Positions 1 through 9,490 are shown, numbered from the stretch's first letter. The stretch: 64,000 nucleotides of DNA from Tolypothrix bouteillei VB521301 (GCF_000760695.4 NZ_JHEG04000001.1:9248935-9312934), one strand, 5' to 3'. The notes: generated from the sequence alone by a model not told the origin. Numbers and translations: made by a program.

Positions 1-46
1 CAGCACACTTCACGTTCACCACTATAGGAATAAATAAAAATTTTTA

Positions 47-1093
47 CTATTTTACAGCAACAGTCTCTTGCGCTTCGCTAATTTGTAGAAGCTGCTGTAA
101 CTGGCTATTTTCTGTGTCTAACTGTTTGAATAAATCAGTGGTATTCTTAATATCTAAATTAGGATTTGTATCGGAAGTCGATTTTATCGAGATAGAGCCA
201 CCGCTTTCATCTAAAGAATACTTATGTTGGGTTAGCACAAAGTTTTCAAATTTTACCTTACCATAGCCTCGTGAACCATGCCCACCTAAAGCATCATCTT
301 CAAGCATTGCAAGGGTAAGTGCAATATTTATTAAATCTGTTTTGACTTCATTTTTATTTTCAACTTCTACACTATAGATCATTTCTAAATCAAATCTCGC
401 TCCTTTTGGAACTCGTTCAAATTGTCTAGGAGTTGCAGCAGCTGTAATTCTATCTAAACCATTCTCGAATTTGCGTTCGGTCATAAATAAACCTGTATCA
501 ATTTTTTCAAGTTTTTTAATAGACTCTTGTAGTAGATGAGAATCTCGAACAATCAAGCGTGCAGGTGTATTTCTTCCTTTAACCTTTACATATTCTTCTC
601 CACTTTCATCAAACTCACCATAATTGGTACTGTTCTTTTTAATTTTTCTAGGTTTTTCTAAATAAGGTAATCCATCAGCATCAGCATCAGATATTTTTAA
701 CCAGCAATCTTTACCAGTTGCACCAAACAAACGACTGAGTTCACAGCTTTGAGAACCTTGATACAAAACTAAGATATTATCTTTATTCTCTTTCTGTGTA
801 ATTTCTGTATATCCATCTAGGATGTCATCACTTTCATAGCGCCAAACTCCAGCAGAATCGCGATTCAAAGGTTTATTTAAAAAACGTTCTAGAATTGAAC
901 GCAACTTACCTTTAATAGATGAACCAGGTAAGTAAGGATGTTTTGTGATCGGTTCACGAACAACAAGTTTATCAATTCCACCGATATCGAGTTTACCCTC
1001 ACCCCCACCAATGTGCAGCCCTGTTTCCACAACTAAGGTGGCTTTAATATACACTTTGCCTAATAATCTTTTTTGTGCTAATGGTACAGTCAT
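47..1093 (-). CDS. csm3: Csm3-like RAMP protein, type III CRISPR backbone subunit
   Basis: Csm3 (Cas7 family) lines the crRNA in the type III-A effector and cuts target RNA at 6-nt steps. The 348-residue product has the Csm3 N-terminal signature: a glycine-rich loop (HIGGGEG, about residues 27-33), then DIGGID with D41 at the position of the catalytic Asp in Csm3 families, then LPGSSIKGKLRS (about 54-66). A late Gly-rich loop (GGHGSRGYGKV) is the second RAMP signature. It follows the csm2 gene by 2 nt, so it is translated from the same transcript. At 348 aa it is longer than a minimal Csm3 (about 220 aa), which suggests insertions or a C-terminal tail. csm4 and csm5 would be expected just left of the window. 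Confidence 0.88.
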   Translation of the reverse strand: MTVPLAQKRLLGKVYIKATLVVETGLHIGGGEGKLDIGGIDKLVVREPITKHPYLPGSSIKGKLRSILERFLNKPLNRDSAGVWRYESDDILDGYTEITQKENKDNILVLYQGSQSCELSRLFGATGKDCWLKISDADADGLPYLEKPRKIKKNSTNYGEFDESGEEYVKVKGRNTPARLIVRDSHLLQESIKKLEKIDTGLFMTERKFENGLDRITAAATPRQFERVPKGARFDLEMIYSVEVENKNEVKTDLINIALTLAMLEDDALGGHGSRGYGKVKFENFVLTQHKYSLDESGGSISIKSTSDTNPNLDIKNTTDLFKQLDTENSQLQQLLQISEAQETVAVK

Positions 1094-1095
1094 AA

Positions 1096-1918
1096 TTAAT
1101 CTCCTCCTCCAGCAGCTTTGTGATAAGCGATAATCGATTCAACAAGTTGAAAGAAACGCTCAAAATCATCGGTGTCATGTACTTGGTCAATTGCCACGTC
1201 CATGACTTCTTTTAAAGGTTGTACTACAGGTGCTCTAGCAGTAGCATAAGCTAGTTTTTGTTTTAGTAAGACTACTTGTGTGTCAATTTTAGGTATTTTT
1301 TGTAAGGAAATTACTCCTGAATCAGGTTCTATATCTTTGCTTTTTACAGCTATTTCTATTTTTAGACGATTAACAGTATCTAGAAATTTGCGAATTTGAT
1401 TAGTCTTTAAACCATTTGTTTTTAGATAATAGCCAAATTCTTCAGAATCTTTAACAAGTTGACGAATCGGATAATCTTTAAGACCTATATTTTTTCCTTT
1501 CTTGATAGTTCTGATAATTTTATCAGTAATTTCTGTAAATAACTCAATAAGTTGAATGAAATTTTTAAAGTCTTGTAAATCTTTCACCTTATCGCTTGCA
1601 GCATCTATAATCATTTTAATAGATTTAATCGCTTCATTGTCTTGAGCAGGCATCTGAAGACTTTGTTTAATTTTAGGTAACTCAGAACTAATTTTAGAAA
1701 AATTATTTTCTCTTTTAAGACTATCTACATTTTTTAAAAGAAGTTATTTGACTAAGTTCTAGCCCAAAAAGCCAAATGTCATCAGCAAAAGACTCAGCAT
1801 CTTGAAGCATCTGATTTTTATCATAGTCTTTTAAAGTTCCTGGCTGTCCTTTTTGGTTACGTAAGTCACGAATTCTTTTAGCAATCTTGTCACTTTTTGC
1901 GATAATGCTATTACTCAT
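1096..1918 (-). pseudogene. csm2: Tandem-duplicated csm2-like gene split by a frameshift
   Basis: Two adjacent frames encode two Csm2-like (small subunit, Cas11) units. The upstream frame (1721-1918, 65 aa) has LKDYDKNQMLQDAESF. The downstream frame (1096-1653, 185 aa, ATG at 1653) has the matching LKDYPIRQLVKDSEEF and the Csm2-type end LKQKLAYATARAP, then DFERFFQLVESIIAYH. The upstream frame hits a stop at 1721 just after an A6 run (minus-strand TTTTAAAAAATG, about 1729-1738). With one A fewer, translation continues without a stop through 1728-1654 straight into the 185-aa frame. The intact gene would encode about 270 aa made of two Csm2 copies. Possible explanations are a real mutation, a sequencing error, or +1 recoding or slippage. 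The 185-aa downstream unit may still make a functional Csm2 from its own ATG. Confidence 0.75.
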
Positions 1919-1923
1919 TTTAA

Positions 1924-4416
1924 TTACCGAGAACGATTAAGAAGTTCAATCCAAGTAGCGATCGCACGAAAATAACGTGCGTTTAGAGGATTCATTAAAG
2001 ATTGACGAATAGGAGAGAATTCTGGTTTATCGCGTACTGTTGCTGGTAGACGAGAAAAAGCATAAGCTAATTTAGGTAGATGCAAGTAGTAGCGGATCTG
2101 GTTTTCTTGTTCAGCATTTTGTTGTTCTACTTTTTTTTCGATCATTATATCTTGTGCTTCAGCAGTATCTAAAAGACTGCGAATGAAACTACGCGAGTAG
2201 TCAGAACTAGGTTCTAGTTGTTCAGTTAGTTGTTTGACAAAATTTAAAACACCAAAGATTTCTGGCTGGGTTTCTAGTCTAAGATAATATAAAGTTTTAT
2301 CTTTCTTATTAAAAACATTTGATAAATCTTCTATAACGCTTGACAAATCTTCTGTAGTTATCCATTCTTCCCATTTGAAAAACTCACCAAATAAACCTAA
2401 CCTATCTCTACCTTTTTCTTTAGCTGCTTCTTCCGCTTGTTTTGAAGCAGAAGCAGCTTGATAAAGAGGAAATTTTGGTTCATCAATACTTATTCCTCCA
2501 GATAGAGTAATATCTGGATTATGGCCTGTATATGCACGAAAGCATTGATAGATATCAAAGGCTAATTCAACTATTTCATTCCATGAACCACTGATAAATA
2601 AATCATCACCTCCAGCATATATAAAGAGTAAATTTTTTCGTTCATTCTTACTTAAAATTTTTACTTTTTCTAAAACTTTAACTTGATTATTAATAGGTAT
2701 GATAAAAGTATCTTCACGTTGAGCCGCTAAACTATTAAGATAGACTTTAAAAAAGTAACTCATTTGTCGTGATAGTCCAGCCATTCTCAGTAAGTATAAT
2801 TTTTGCCTTTCTTCATTTATACCTTCAGCAAATATCCTCCCCAGTTTATCAACATCCATTTGTAAATAACCTACTCTAGGAATACACCCTGATTCTTCTG
2901 ATTTTTTTGCCATTTCACCAGATCGAATATAGCCTGATTCACCTTCAATTTGAGTGAGTTGACCATAGTTTCCCAGAAGCAGTGGTGTTATATTTTCATG
3001 TCGGTAGTTCTTTAATTGCCAATTGTTAATTAAAAAAATATTTTCAGCATCATCAACAGTCATAGCGTTATTGATATCTTCAAATAAGAAGTAGTACACG
3101 CCCGAGACATAAAACCTGTACATCTTCTCTACCTTTACTTCTTTCTTGAAAGTGGCTCTATATGAACGAACGATTGCCTTGACTTTAAACAATTTATCTC
3201 CTAATTCAAACATTTTCCGACAGAGCCAGCAAGCAGGAGAAGAATCTAAATCTTTTAAAGGTTTGAGTTTTGGTATATCATCTCTATGACAAACTCGACA
3301 TGTTTCATAACTGGCTTTTCGCTTGAGAAAATCGCTAAGGTACATTTCAAATTTCCGATTTTTATGCACAGGTAACTGTTTAGTTGTTATCTGCTTCCAA
3401 TACGTAGCGAATTCTTTTTTATTGACATATTGAGTAGAAAAAGGTAAGTAATCAATTGCTAAAAATAGTTTTCCTTGAAAACTGTTCATTAGCCACTTGT
3501 TAAAGCTATTTCGTACAGACTTGACAACATTATCTACTTGTTTTGTATCGCCATATGCTAAAATGTAAAAATTTCCTCCACCAGCATAAATAACATTTGT
3601 GCGTGGTAAATCTAATCTATCCAATATTTGCTGTACAATTTCCTCTGTAACTAATTCCAAATAAAAACTTCTTGCCCTTAAAGATTTTAGGGCACCATCA
3701 GAAGAAATAGTATAAATAAATTTTTGAATACCTGATAAATCACCTGCAATTAAACTGAGATTGTCGGATGCAGAATTATGAGCCAGGGCAGCTGCTACTG
3801 CTGCTGTTACCCGTACCATATCAATTAGGGCTATATCATCCGCCTCACCAAAGCTGATGTAGGAGCCAAACTTCTCCAAAACCATCATCAAGAAAGAGAG
3901 ATTTTCCCAGTCATAAAGCTTTAACTGAAGCTTCTCAATCTCATCTTTAATTTGCTGTTTCAATCCCTCCAATTTATCTTGTCCCGGCTTCTGATTTTGA
4001 GGATAGAATTGAGGATAGGGAATAATGGGATACTTATCTTTATTTTCAATCGCTTGTGCTTCCCAATAATGATGTTTGTCTTGACCTTTATCCAGTTTCA
4101 CATGGTCAAATAACAAACGCAAAGGCTTAAAAATATTATCAGGCGGCTTTTGCAGTATGGTATTGTCGCACCAATTTAGCTGTTCTTCAGCTTTAGCTTT
4201 CTTAGTAGCATGACAATCTTCAGGAAAGTAACAATCACTTGGTAAATTAGCATCAGCCCATTTTGCCATAGCCCACATAGCTTGTTGGGCAATGATTAAG
4301 GCGACATTTTTGGCAGAAGTTGGTAAATTTGTCATAACATCCTTGTGCTGGCTAAGCCAGTCTTCATCATTGGGCAGAATGCTGTAGCAGCTTTTTGACT
4401 TGCTTAAGCAACACAT
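1924..4416 (-). CDS. cas10: Cas10/Csm1 large subunit, type III CRISPR, no HD motif seen
   Basis: Cas10 is the signature subunit of type III effectors; its palm domain makes cyclic oligoadenylate when target RNA is bound. Visible parts (numbered from a GTG at 4425): SLIAGDLSGIQKFIYTIS (about 224-241) and a first degenerate palm (YAGGGNFYILAYGD, about 280); a zinc ribbon with CxxC pairs near 376/379 and 399/402; and the second palm with an intact GGDD at about 605-608 (YAGGDDLFISGSW). I see no HD or HDxxK motif in the first 150 residues, so the DNase domain appears lost. The start is uncertain: the frame extends to GTG 4425, with ATG at 4416 (chosen) and 4335. The first two overlap the end of the upstream Csx3 fusion gene, so expression is probably translationally coupled. 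The csm2 locus begins 5 nt downstream. Confidence 0.88.
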   Translation of the reverse strand: MCCLSKSKSCYSILPNDEDWLSQHKDVMTNLPTSAKNVALIIAQQAMWAMAKWADANLPSDCYFPEDCHATKKAKAEEQLNWCDNTILQKPPDNIFKPLRLLFDHVKLDKGQDKHHYWEAQAIENKDKYPIIPYPQFYPQNQKPGQDKLEGLKQQIKDEIEKLQLKLYDWENLSFLMMVLEKFGSYISFGEADDIALIDMVRVTAAVAAALAHNSASDNLSLIAGDLSGIQKFIYTISSDGALKSLRARSFYLELVTEEIVQQILDRLDLPRTNVIYAGGGNFYILAYGDTKQVDNVVKSVRNSFNKWLMNSFQGKLFLAIDYLPFSTQYVNKKEFATYWKQITTKQLPVHKNRKFEMYLSDFLKRKASYETCRVCHRDDIPKLKPLKDLDSSPACWLCRKMFELGDKLFKVKAIVRSYRATFKKEVKVEKMYRFYVSGVYYFLFEDINNAMTVDDAENIFLINNWQLKNYRHENITPLLLGNYGQLTQIEGESGYIRSGEMAKKSEESGCIPRVGYLQMDVDKLGRIFAEGINEERQKLYLLRMAGLSRQMSYFFKVYLNSLAAQREDTFIIPINNQVKVLEKVKILSKNERKNLLFIYAGGDDLFISGSWNEIVELAFDIYQCFRAYTGHNPDITLSGGISIDEPKFPLYQAASASKQAEEAAKEKGRDRLGLFGEFFKWEEWITTEDLSSVIEDLSNVFNKKDKTLYYLRLETQPEIFGVLNFVKQLTEQLEPSSDYSRSFIRSLLDTAEAQDIMIEKKVEQQNAEQENQIRYYLHLPKLAYAFSRLPATVRDKPEFSPIRQSLMNPLNARYFRAIATWIELLNRSR

Positions 4417-5365
4417 CCGAAACACTTTTCACCTGTCCCCTTACCCAAGGACCGCAAGTTATTTCCAAATATGGCTCCTGTTTGTGAACCTCTTCTATCT
4501 CCTCCAAACGACTGTGAATCACTGCTACAGGCTTTAAATTTCCCCTGTCCCGACAAAACTCATGCCAAGCATCCACTTCTTCTGACTTGGAGCTAATAAT
4601 CAAGTAGTGAGTACAAGCTTCTAAAATAGGCAGTTTCTCTGGCTGTACCATCCCCCCAACATCTACAATCACCAAAGACTTTTGCTTCCGCAGTTGTAAT
4701 ATTGCTTGAGCATGATAGGGAAAAAACCGTTCTGTCAAAGCCCCCTTATTAAGTTTCTTGAAGGCTTCGATCTCATCATGAGTCGCCTCTGCACTTAATT
4801 CCAAAATGTAGTTCCCTTCTCCATCCCAGTGAGCGCGTTGTAAGTAAATCTCAGGATGGTCAGATAATAAAGCTTGAAACAAAGCATGGGAGAGTACGCT
4901 TTTACCGCTATCTGGCGGTCCTACTATCATCAACGCCGGACATAGCCCAGCTTCCATGTTTCTTTTTTCCTTACCAAATGGATGATTTTGGCTTCCATTT
5001 GGTGGACTCATAGGAATAACTTGACCGATACGGACTTGATGAGAGTGCGTGACAGACACGACTGCTCCCAAACGAGGGTCATAGCAAGCCACCCAATCGG
5101 TACTATCCAGTTTATGAGTGAGGTAAGAATAAAGCCACATCGGGGCGCGACCGGAGATCGCCACGCCACCAGTGGTATCAATCCCAGGAGGCAATTCTAG
5201 ATTTTGTATATCTTGCGGTTCTATCAAACGATCGTTTTTCGTTAACTCAATCGATAGCACTTGGTATTTAAAACCTTGTGCTACCACTGATTCACTCAGG
5301 TGCAGGCGCAAAGCTGGGATAGTAGCCTCACTCATACTGATTGGTAACTTTTGTTTCTCTGACAT
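4367..5365 (-). CDS. csx3: Csx3 domain fused to a P-loop NTPase
   Basis: Csx3 (Crn3) is a ring nuclease that degrades cyclic tetra-adenylate and so switches off type III CRISPR signalling. The product starts best at ATG 5365 (MSEKQKL); a longer frame to 5494 exists but its extra 43 residues look non-native. The N-terminal part, about 110 residues, has Csx3-like features (GIDTTGGVAISGRAPMWLY, then DPRLGAVVSVTHSHQVRIGQ). The C-terminal part is a P-loop NTPase with Walker A GPPDSGKS and a hydrophobic strand ending in Asp (KSLVIVDVGGM). Csx3 fusions to ATPase or kinase-like domains are known in cyanobacterial type III loci; what the NTPase does is not settled. The gene overlaps the start of cas10 and leads this part of the operon. 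Confidence 0.82.
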   Translation of the reverse strand: MSEKQKLPISMSEATIPALRLHLSESVVAQGFKYQVLSIELTKNDRLIEPQDIQNLELPPGIDTTGGVAISGRAPMWLYSYLTHKLDSTDWVACYDPRLGAVVSVTHSHQVRIGQVIPMSPPNGSQNHPFGKEKRNMEAGLCPALMIVGPPDSGKSVLSHALFQALLSDHPEIYLQRAHWDGEGNYILELSAEATHDEIEAFKKLNKGALTERFFPYHAQAILQLRKQKSLVIVDVGGMVQPEKLPILEACTHYLIISSKSEEVDAWHEFCRDRGNLKPVAVIHSRLEEIEEVHKQEPYLEITCGPWVRGQVKSVSDVLLKQVKKLLQHSAQ

Positions 5366-5605
5366 TATTGCATATTCAGTAGAAGAGGGGTCTTCTATTA
5401 AACATATTATTGTTACAATTCTATTCATCAAAATGCCGATACTTTCAGAACTAGTTGGGAAAACTATTGCTGCACAAGGCTTTACAGGAGACAATTAAGT
5501 TTTATGTAAATGATAATCTTTTGTTTAAGTATTATTAAATACTTTAAATTGCCGAAAAGGATAATACAAATTGTGACGATCTCATATTATAGATAGGTTG
5601 TAAAA

Positions 5606-7066
5606 TTGACTGAAAATTCGTTTCTCCCACCTACCCCAGAAATTTTGCAATGGCTGGCTGCAGGACAACTTGCTAACCGACTACAACGATCGCTGCGATT
5701 GTGGGTGCTCATCAACAAACTCTACAGCAGTCAAACCAACTGGGTAAACAAACTCCCAACACCATTTACATACTCACAGTTGCGGGACTGCTTATTTGCC
5801 TACCGTCATCCCAAAAGCGATCGCATAAACGCTCAAGACATCACCGCCCAATGTAGCGATCGCAATTGCATTTGCCATCAAACTTTTTCAGAAATAGTCT
5901 TCGAGCAAAACTTCCATCTGAGCGTTGACAAATGGCAGCAATCCATAATTCAACTGACAGGAATGAGCGAAGAGGAATTACAAAAGGCTCTACAACAACA
6001 TCCTTTTGCCACCGTGCATCGTTCTTTAAGGGACGATCTCAAACAACTAGTCCGCCTGGGTTGGTTGCAAATTACAGAAATACAAAAGTATCGTTCTGTT
6101 TTAATAAAAGATTTACCAACGCCCCCAACTCAAACAACCCCAGAACTGAGTCTGTTTTCTCTAGACCTAGCACAGACGTGGGAACTCCTGCAAATCTTGG
6201 AATCCATCGCCTTTGTACAGCCAAACTTATCGTTAATTATAGGAAAGTTATGGGAGCAAATAGCCAGTTCTTCCGCCTCTAGAGGACTTTATGCCAAAGA
6301 CCCGCACCAAAGAATATTCCTACACCTAGACTATATCCTTTCTCCACAAATGCAAGACCGAGTTGATAATTACCAGGAACAGCTAGAACAGCTTTGGCGC
6401 AAATCCTCTGGTAGCGTAGTGCAGTTCGAGTATTGGATAGCAGCAACTGAAAGCAAAGTCAAAGTGACTGTTTACCCAGTTTGCCTGCATTATCGACGCC
6501 GTGCTAAATACCTCAGTGCATATGGCACAGATCCCGATAATAATGTAGCATGGCACAACTACCGCCTAGACCGCATTGCTTGCGATCGCCTGCAACTGCT
6601 GGCATGGAACGATCCCCTCATTCCTACCATCTTAAAGCAGATGTGGCAAACAGGAAATTTACCAATCCCATCGGATGTCGATCGAGAGTTGAAAGATGCT
6701 TGGGGGCTCAATTTCTATCTTAAAAAAGAATGGCTCATTCTCCGTTTCCCAAAAGAATTTGCCAAGTGGTACGTAGAAAACACAATAAGACATCCTACTT
6801 TTTGTGAAGTTTCCTATAACCAACTCCCTAAATTAATTGCTCAAAATATTTCAAACGAGCAAGAACGCCAACAGTTGTTAGAAATTATCAGTCAACGTTC
6901 TAAAGACGATGCTTATTACAACGCCTGGATACGAGACGGCGATATCAACGTCCTGATGCGCCTGCGAGAATGGCGACCGAAAGGCGAAGTTATTGCTCCC
7001 TTATCGATTCGGAGACAAATGATAGCAGAAGTAGCACAAGAATTAGCGAATTATTCTGAAAAATAA
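5606..7066 (+). CDS. WYL-type CRISPR-associated transcriptional regulator (TIGR03985-like)
   Basis: A 486-aa protein divergent from the csx3-cas10 operon. It resembles the cyanobacterial CRISPR-associated family TIGR03985: an N-terminal segment (PPTPEILQWLAAGQL), a helix-rich DNA-binding-like region with VHRSLRDDLKQLVRLGWL (about 140-160), and a C-terminal WYL-like ligand-binding region (VTVYPVCLHYRRRAKYLSAYG, then HNYRLDRI). WYL proteins are common regulators of CRISPR and other defence loci and may sense nucleotide ligands. The start is a TTG at 5606; I accept it because the next residues match the conserved family N-terminus. The 240-nt divergent intergenic region is the likely operator. 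The assignment is from memory of the family, not a search. Confidence 0.7.
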   Translation: MTENSFLPPTPEILQWLAAGQLANRLQRSLRLWVLINKLYSSQTNWVNKLPTPFTYSQLRDCLFAYRHPKSDRINAQDITAQCSDRNCICHQTFSEIVFEQNFHLSVDKWQQSIIQLTGMSEEELQKALQQHPFATVHRSLRDDLKQLVRLGWLQITEIQKYRSVLIKDLPTPPTQTTPELSLFSLDLAQTWELLQILESIAFVQPNLSLIIGKLWEQIASSSASRGLYAKDPHQRIFLHLDYILSPQMQDRVDNYQEQLEQLWRKSSGSVVQFEYWIAATESKVKVTVYPVCLHYRRRAKYLSAYGTDPDNNVAWHNYRLDRIACDRLQLLAWNDPLIPTILKQMWQTGNLPIPSDVDRELKDAWGLNFYLKKEWLILRFPKEFAKWYVENTIRHPTFCEVSYNQLPKLIAQNISNEQERQQLLEIISQRSKDDAYYNAWIRDGDINVLMRLREWRPKGEVIAPLSIRRQMIAEVAQELANYSEK

Positions 7067-7391
7067 CAACTCCACTCTCTAAACAGAAAAAGCAAACGAA
7101 CTGAGCAAATATATTTCCCCTCGTTCTCCACAAGATTTTTGGGGTTTTGCCTTAGTTAGAGTTATTATCAATTTGCACTCGGGCGGTAATCCCATTGGAT
7201 TTGTGAAAGTAGGAATTTTGTTTATTTATTGATGGTGGTTGGAGCGCGATCGCACAAAGAAATTATCTCAACAATTAGGGTTTTCGGTGAAACCTAAGTC
7301 CATTTGCACACACTTAAGATGAAGTCCACGTAGGTGGACTTTGCTTGTATAGACGCGATTTCCAATCGCCTCAATCTTTTCATTTCTCTTC
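7067..7391. other. Intergenic region with a short hairpin repeat
   Basis: No gene is seen between two convergent genes. It contains AAGTCCAC (7322-7329) and GTGGACTT (7334-7341) around a 4-nt loop, a palindrome commonly dispersed in cyanobacterial genomes. It may act as a bidirectional transcription terminator. No CRISPR repeat-spacer pattern is present despite the adjacent cas genes. Confidence 0.6.
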
Positions 7392-8210
7392 TTAATCTGG
7401 AATAACAATTTTATCCAAGCCCGTTTCTGCTGGCGGATATTGTGGATTCATCGATTCCAGGGTATCAGCAATTGTACGTGCAATAACTAAATTTCGATAC
7501 CACTTCTTGTTAGCAGGAACTACGTACCACGGAGCATGAGCGGTTGAGCAATAATTAATTGCGTCTTCAAAGGCTGCTTGGTAGTCATCCCAAAGCAAAC
7601 GCTCTTTAAGATCGTTATGGGAAAATTTCCAATGCTTGTTGGGATTTTGCAACCGACTTTCCAACCGTCGTTTCTGTTCGTCTTTAGAAATATGTAGAAA
7701 AAATTTAATTATCTTAATCTTGTTAAGAGTCAGCATATGCTCGAACTCATTAATAACTTGATAGCGTTTTTCCCAAACTTCTTGAGGGACTAGCTGCTTG
7801 ACTCTAACAATCAAAACATCTTCATAGTGAGAGCGGTTAAAGATAGAAATCATTCCTTGCTGTGGGACTCGGTGATGATAACGCCAGAGAAAATCATGAC
7901 TTAACTCCTCTTGAGAGGGTGTTTTAAACGACCACACCTGACAGCCTTGGGGGTTAACTCCGCTAAAAACGTGTTTGATTGTGCCATCTTTGCCACCTGT
8001 GTCCATGGCTTGCAACACAATCAGTAGACTGCGTTGATGTTCTGCGTACAATCTCTCTTGTAAAGTTTGAAGACGCTGGCGCTGGTATTCTAGCTCCTCT
8101 TCAACGTCTTTTTTGTTTTTGTAATTTTCAGAGGCATTGGGATCGATCTTAGCTAAGACAATTGGTTTGTTTGGTCGAACTTGATAGCTAACATTACTTG
8201 GTGTATTCAT
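7392..8210 (-). CDS. ppk2: Polyphosphate kinase 2 family protein
   Basis: PPK2 enzymes move phosphate between polyphosphate and nucleotides. The 272-residue product has the family Walker A motif MDTGGKDGT (about 69-77), the following GVNPQGCQVWSFKTPSQEE, the lid-type segment FLWRYHHRVPQQG, then FNRSHYEDVLIVRV, and the C-terminal WYVVPANKKWYRNLVI. The length fits single-domain PPK2 of the class I/III type; which nucleotide it prefers cannot be read from sequence. It is monocistronic and convergent with the CRISPR regulator. A HIP1-type site lies just upstream of the start. Confidence 0.92.
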   Translation of the reverse strand: MNTPSNVSYQVRPNKPIVLAKIDPNASENYKNKKDVEEELEYQRQRLQTLQERLYAEHQRSLLIVLQAMDTGGKDGTIKHVFSGVNPQGCQVWSFKTPSQEELSHDFLWRYHHRVPQQGMISIFNRSHYEDVLIVRVKQLVPQEVWEKRYQVINEFEHMLTLNKIKIIKFFLHISKDEQKRRLESRLQNPNKHWKFSHNDLKERLLWDDYQAAFEDAINYCSTAHAPWYVVPANKKWYRNLVIARTIADTLESMNPQYPPAETGLDKIVIPD

Positions 8211-8448
8211 AGTAATTTTCTGTATGCTGGAAGTGCGATCGCATTATTTCTTACCCTAAAGAATCTCAGCGTTTGCGACCTCTGTCATTAGTTACTGGTC
8301 ACTGCTTGCTGTTAAAATTTAGGAACTCAGTTGTTAATTATTCCGTCATTATACATAGATCGGCAAACCTGTTATTAACCCTCTTTCAGTAGTGGTTCTT
8401 AAGTAGGTCTCAGTTTAAAAAGCAAGCAAATATCATCACCATACGAAA

Positions 8449-9210
8449 ATGTATCTCTATCAAACTTCTGCTTTATCTGTGGCTTTGTTAATCTCTGCGA
8501 CAACCGTAGGAATGCATGCACCTATTGTCTCCGCAGAGGAAGTAAAAGCTTTTGATTCTCCCTTAGTAATCTCTCAGAGGTATAGGGACAAACGCACAAT
8601 CCGAGCGGTATCGGGACCGGATGACCAAGGACGGTGGCGGTTCAACAAACCCAGTAATGTCTCTAGTGACGAAATGCGAGCACAGGGTTGCGTTGATGTT
8701 GGTTCGAGAAATGCACAACGTTGGCGCTGTCCTCGCGACACAATTCGGGTAGAAATTGAAAGTCGGGATGATAACGATCGCTATGATGACCGATACGATC
8801 GCGGAGGTTCCTATAGCCAAACTCTGCGTGCGGTATCTGGTCCTGACGACCAAGGACGGTGGCGCTTTTACAAGCCAAACGATGTTTCCGATGACGCTAT
8901 GAGAGCAGAAGGCTGCGTTAATGTTGGAACGCAAATCCCTTGGCGCTGTCCGAGTCGGAGAATTTCGGTGCAAGTTTCTGATAGAAATTATGGCGATCGC
9001 TACGACGACCGATACGACAGGCGATCCTATGAAAGACGCACAATCCGAGCAGTATCGGGACCGGATGACCAAGGACGCTGGCGTTTCTATAAACCAGATG
9101 GTGTCTCTGATGATGCTATGCGATCGCAAGGTTGTGTCTATGTTGGGACAAGAAATGCTCAACCTTGGCGCTGTCCCCGCGAGAAAATACGGGTTGACGT
9201 CGATCGTTAA
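8449..9210 (+). CDS. Secreted protein with three near-identical cysteine-containing repeats
   Basis: A 253-aa protein of unknown function. An N-terminal signal peptide (about 1-29, ending VSA-EE) predicts export. Three repeats of about 55 residues follow, each running from RAVSGPDDQGRWRF through xKPxxVSxDxMRxxGCVxVG to xWRCPxxxIxVxV. Each repeat has two conserved cysteines (GCV and WRCP), which could form an internal disulfide. Repeats are joined by Asp/Tyr/Arg-rich linkers (DRYDDRYDR). The DNA of the repeats is also very similar, pointing to recent internal duplication. It stands alone between PPK2 (divergent) and a small membrane protein. The function is not recognised. Confidence 0.85.
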   Translation: MYLYQTSALSVALLISATTVGMHAPIVSAEEVKAFDSPLVISQRYRDKRTIRAVSGPDDQGRWRFNKPSNVSSDEMRAQGCVDVGSRNAQRWRCPRDTIRVEIESRDDNDRYDDRYDRGGSYSQTLRAVSGPDDQGRWRFYKPNDVSDDAMRAEGCVNVGTQIPWRCPSRRISVQVSDRNYGDRYDDRYDRRSYERRTIRAVSGPDDQGRWRFYKPDGVSDDAMRSQGCVYVGTRNAQPWRCPREKIRVDVDR

Positions 9211-9298
9211 TAAAATTTATTAAGTGATTTTTACTAAATATATGCGAAGGCATATATTTTTTTATTGCTTTAGTGGGAAAAAAGAAGATCGTAAGCTT

Positions 9299-9490
9299 TT
9301 AATGATAAAATGCGCCAATGATAAGCGCAACGACGATGGGGATAACAATCGGGATGGCAACAATCAACCCCCATTTCCCAAATCGAATTTCTTCTCCTTC
9401 TGACTTTAGGAAAGCTATTAAAGCCGCTCCTCCCATTAAGATCCATATACACCCGAAAGCAATAAATATAACAAATACAGAGTCTTGCAT
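9299..9490 (-). CDS. Small two-helix membrane protein
   Basis: A 63-aa hydrophobic protein with two predicted membrane segments: residues about 5-27 (FVIFIAFGCIWILMGGAALI) and about 44-62 (LIVAIPIVIPIVVALIIGAF), joined by a short charged loop with KSEGEEIRFGKWG. The composition and ATG start are plausible, but no clear ribosome-binding site is seen. An overlapping frame exists but is less protein-like. Function unknown. Confidence 0.5.
   Translation of the reverse strand: MQDSVFVIFIAFGCIWILMGGAALIAFLKSEGEEIRFGKWGLIVAIPIVIPIVVALIIGAFYH

Noticed and set aside
1721..1740. Programmed -1 frameshift to join the csm2 units
   Set aside because: A -1 shift at the A6 run leads at once to a stop; only loss of one A (or +1) joins the frames.
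5172..5498. 108-codon plus-strand ORF opposite csx3
   Set aside because: Antisense shadow of the Csx3 domain.
1..7400. A CRISPR array near the cas genes
   Set aside because: No regularly spaced direct repeats are present anywhere in the window; the array must lie outside it.
8563..9162. 199-codon antisense ORF over the triple-repeat protein
   Set aside because: It is a shadow created by the repeated DNA; the sense protein has a signal peptide and conserved cysteines.
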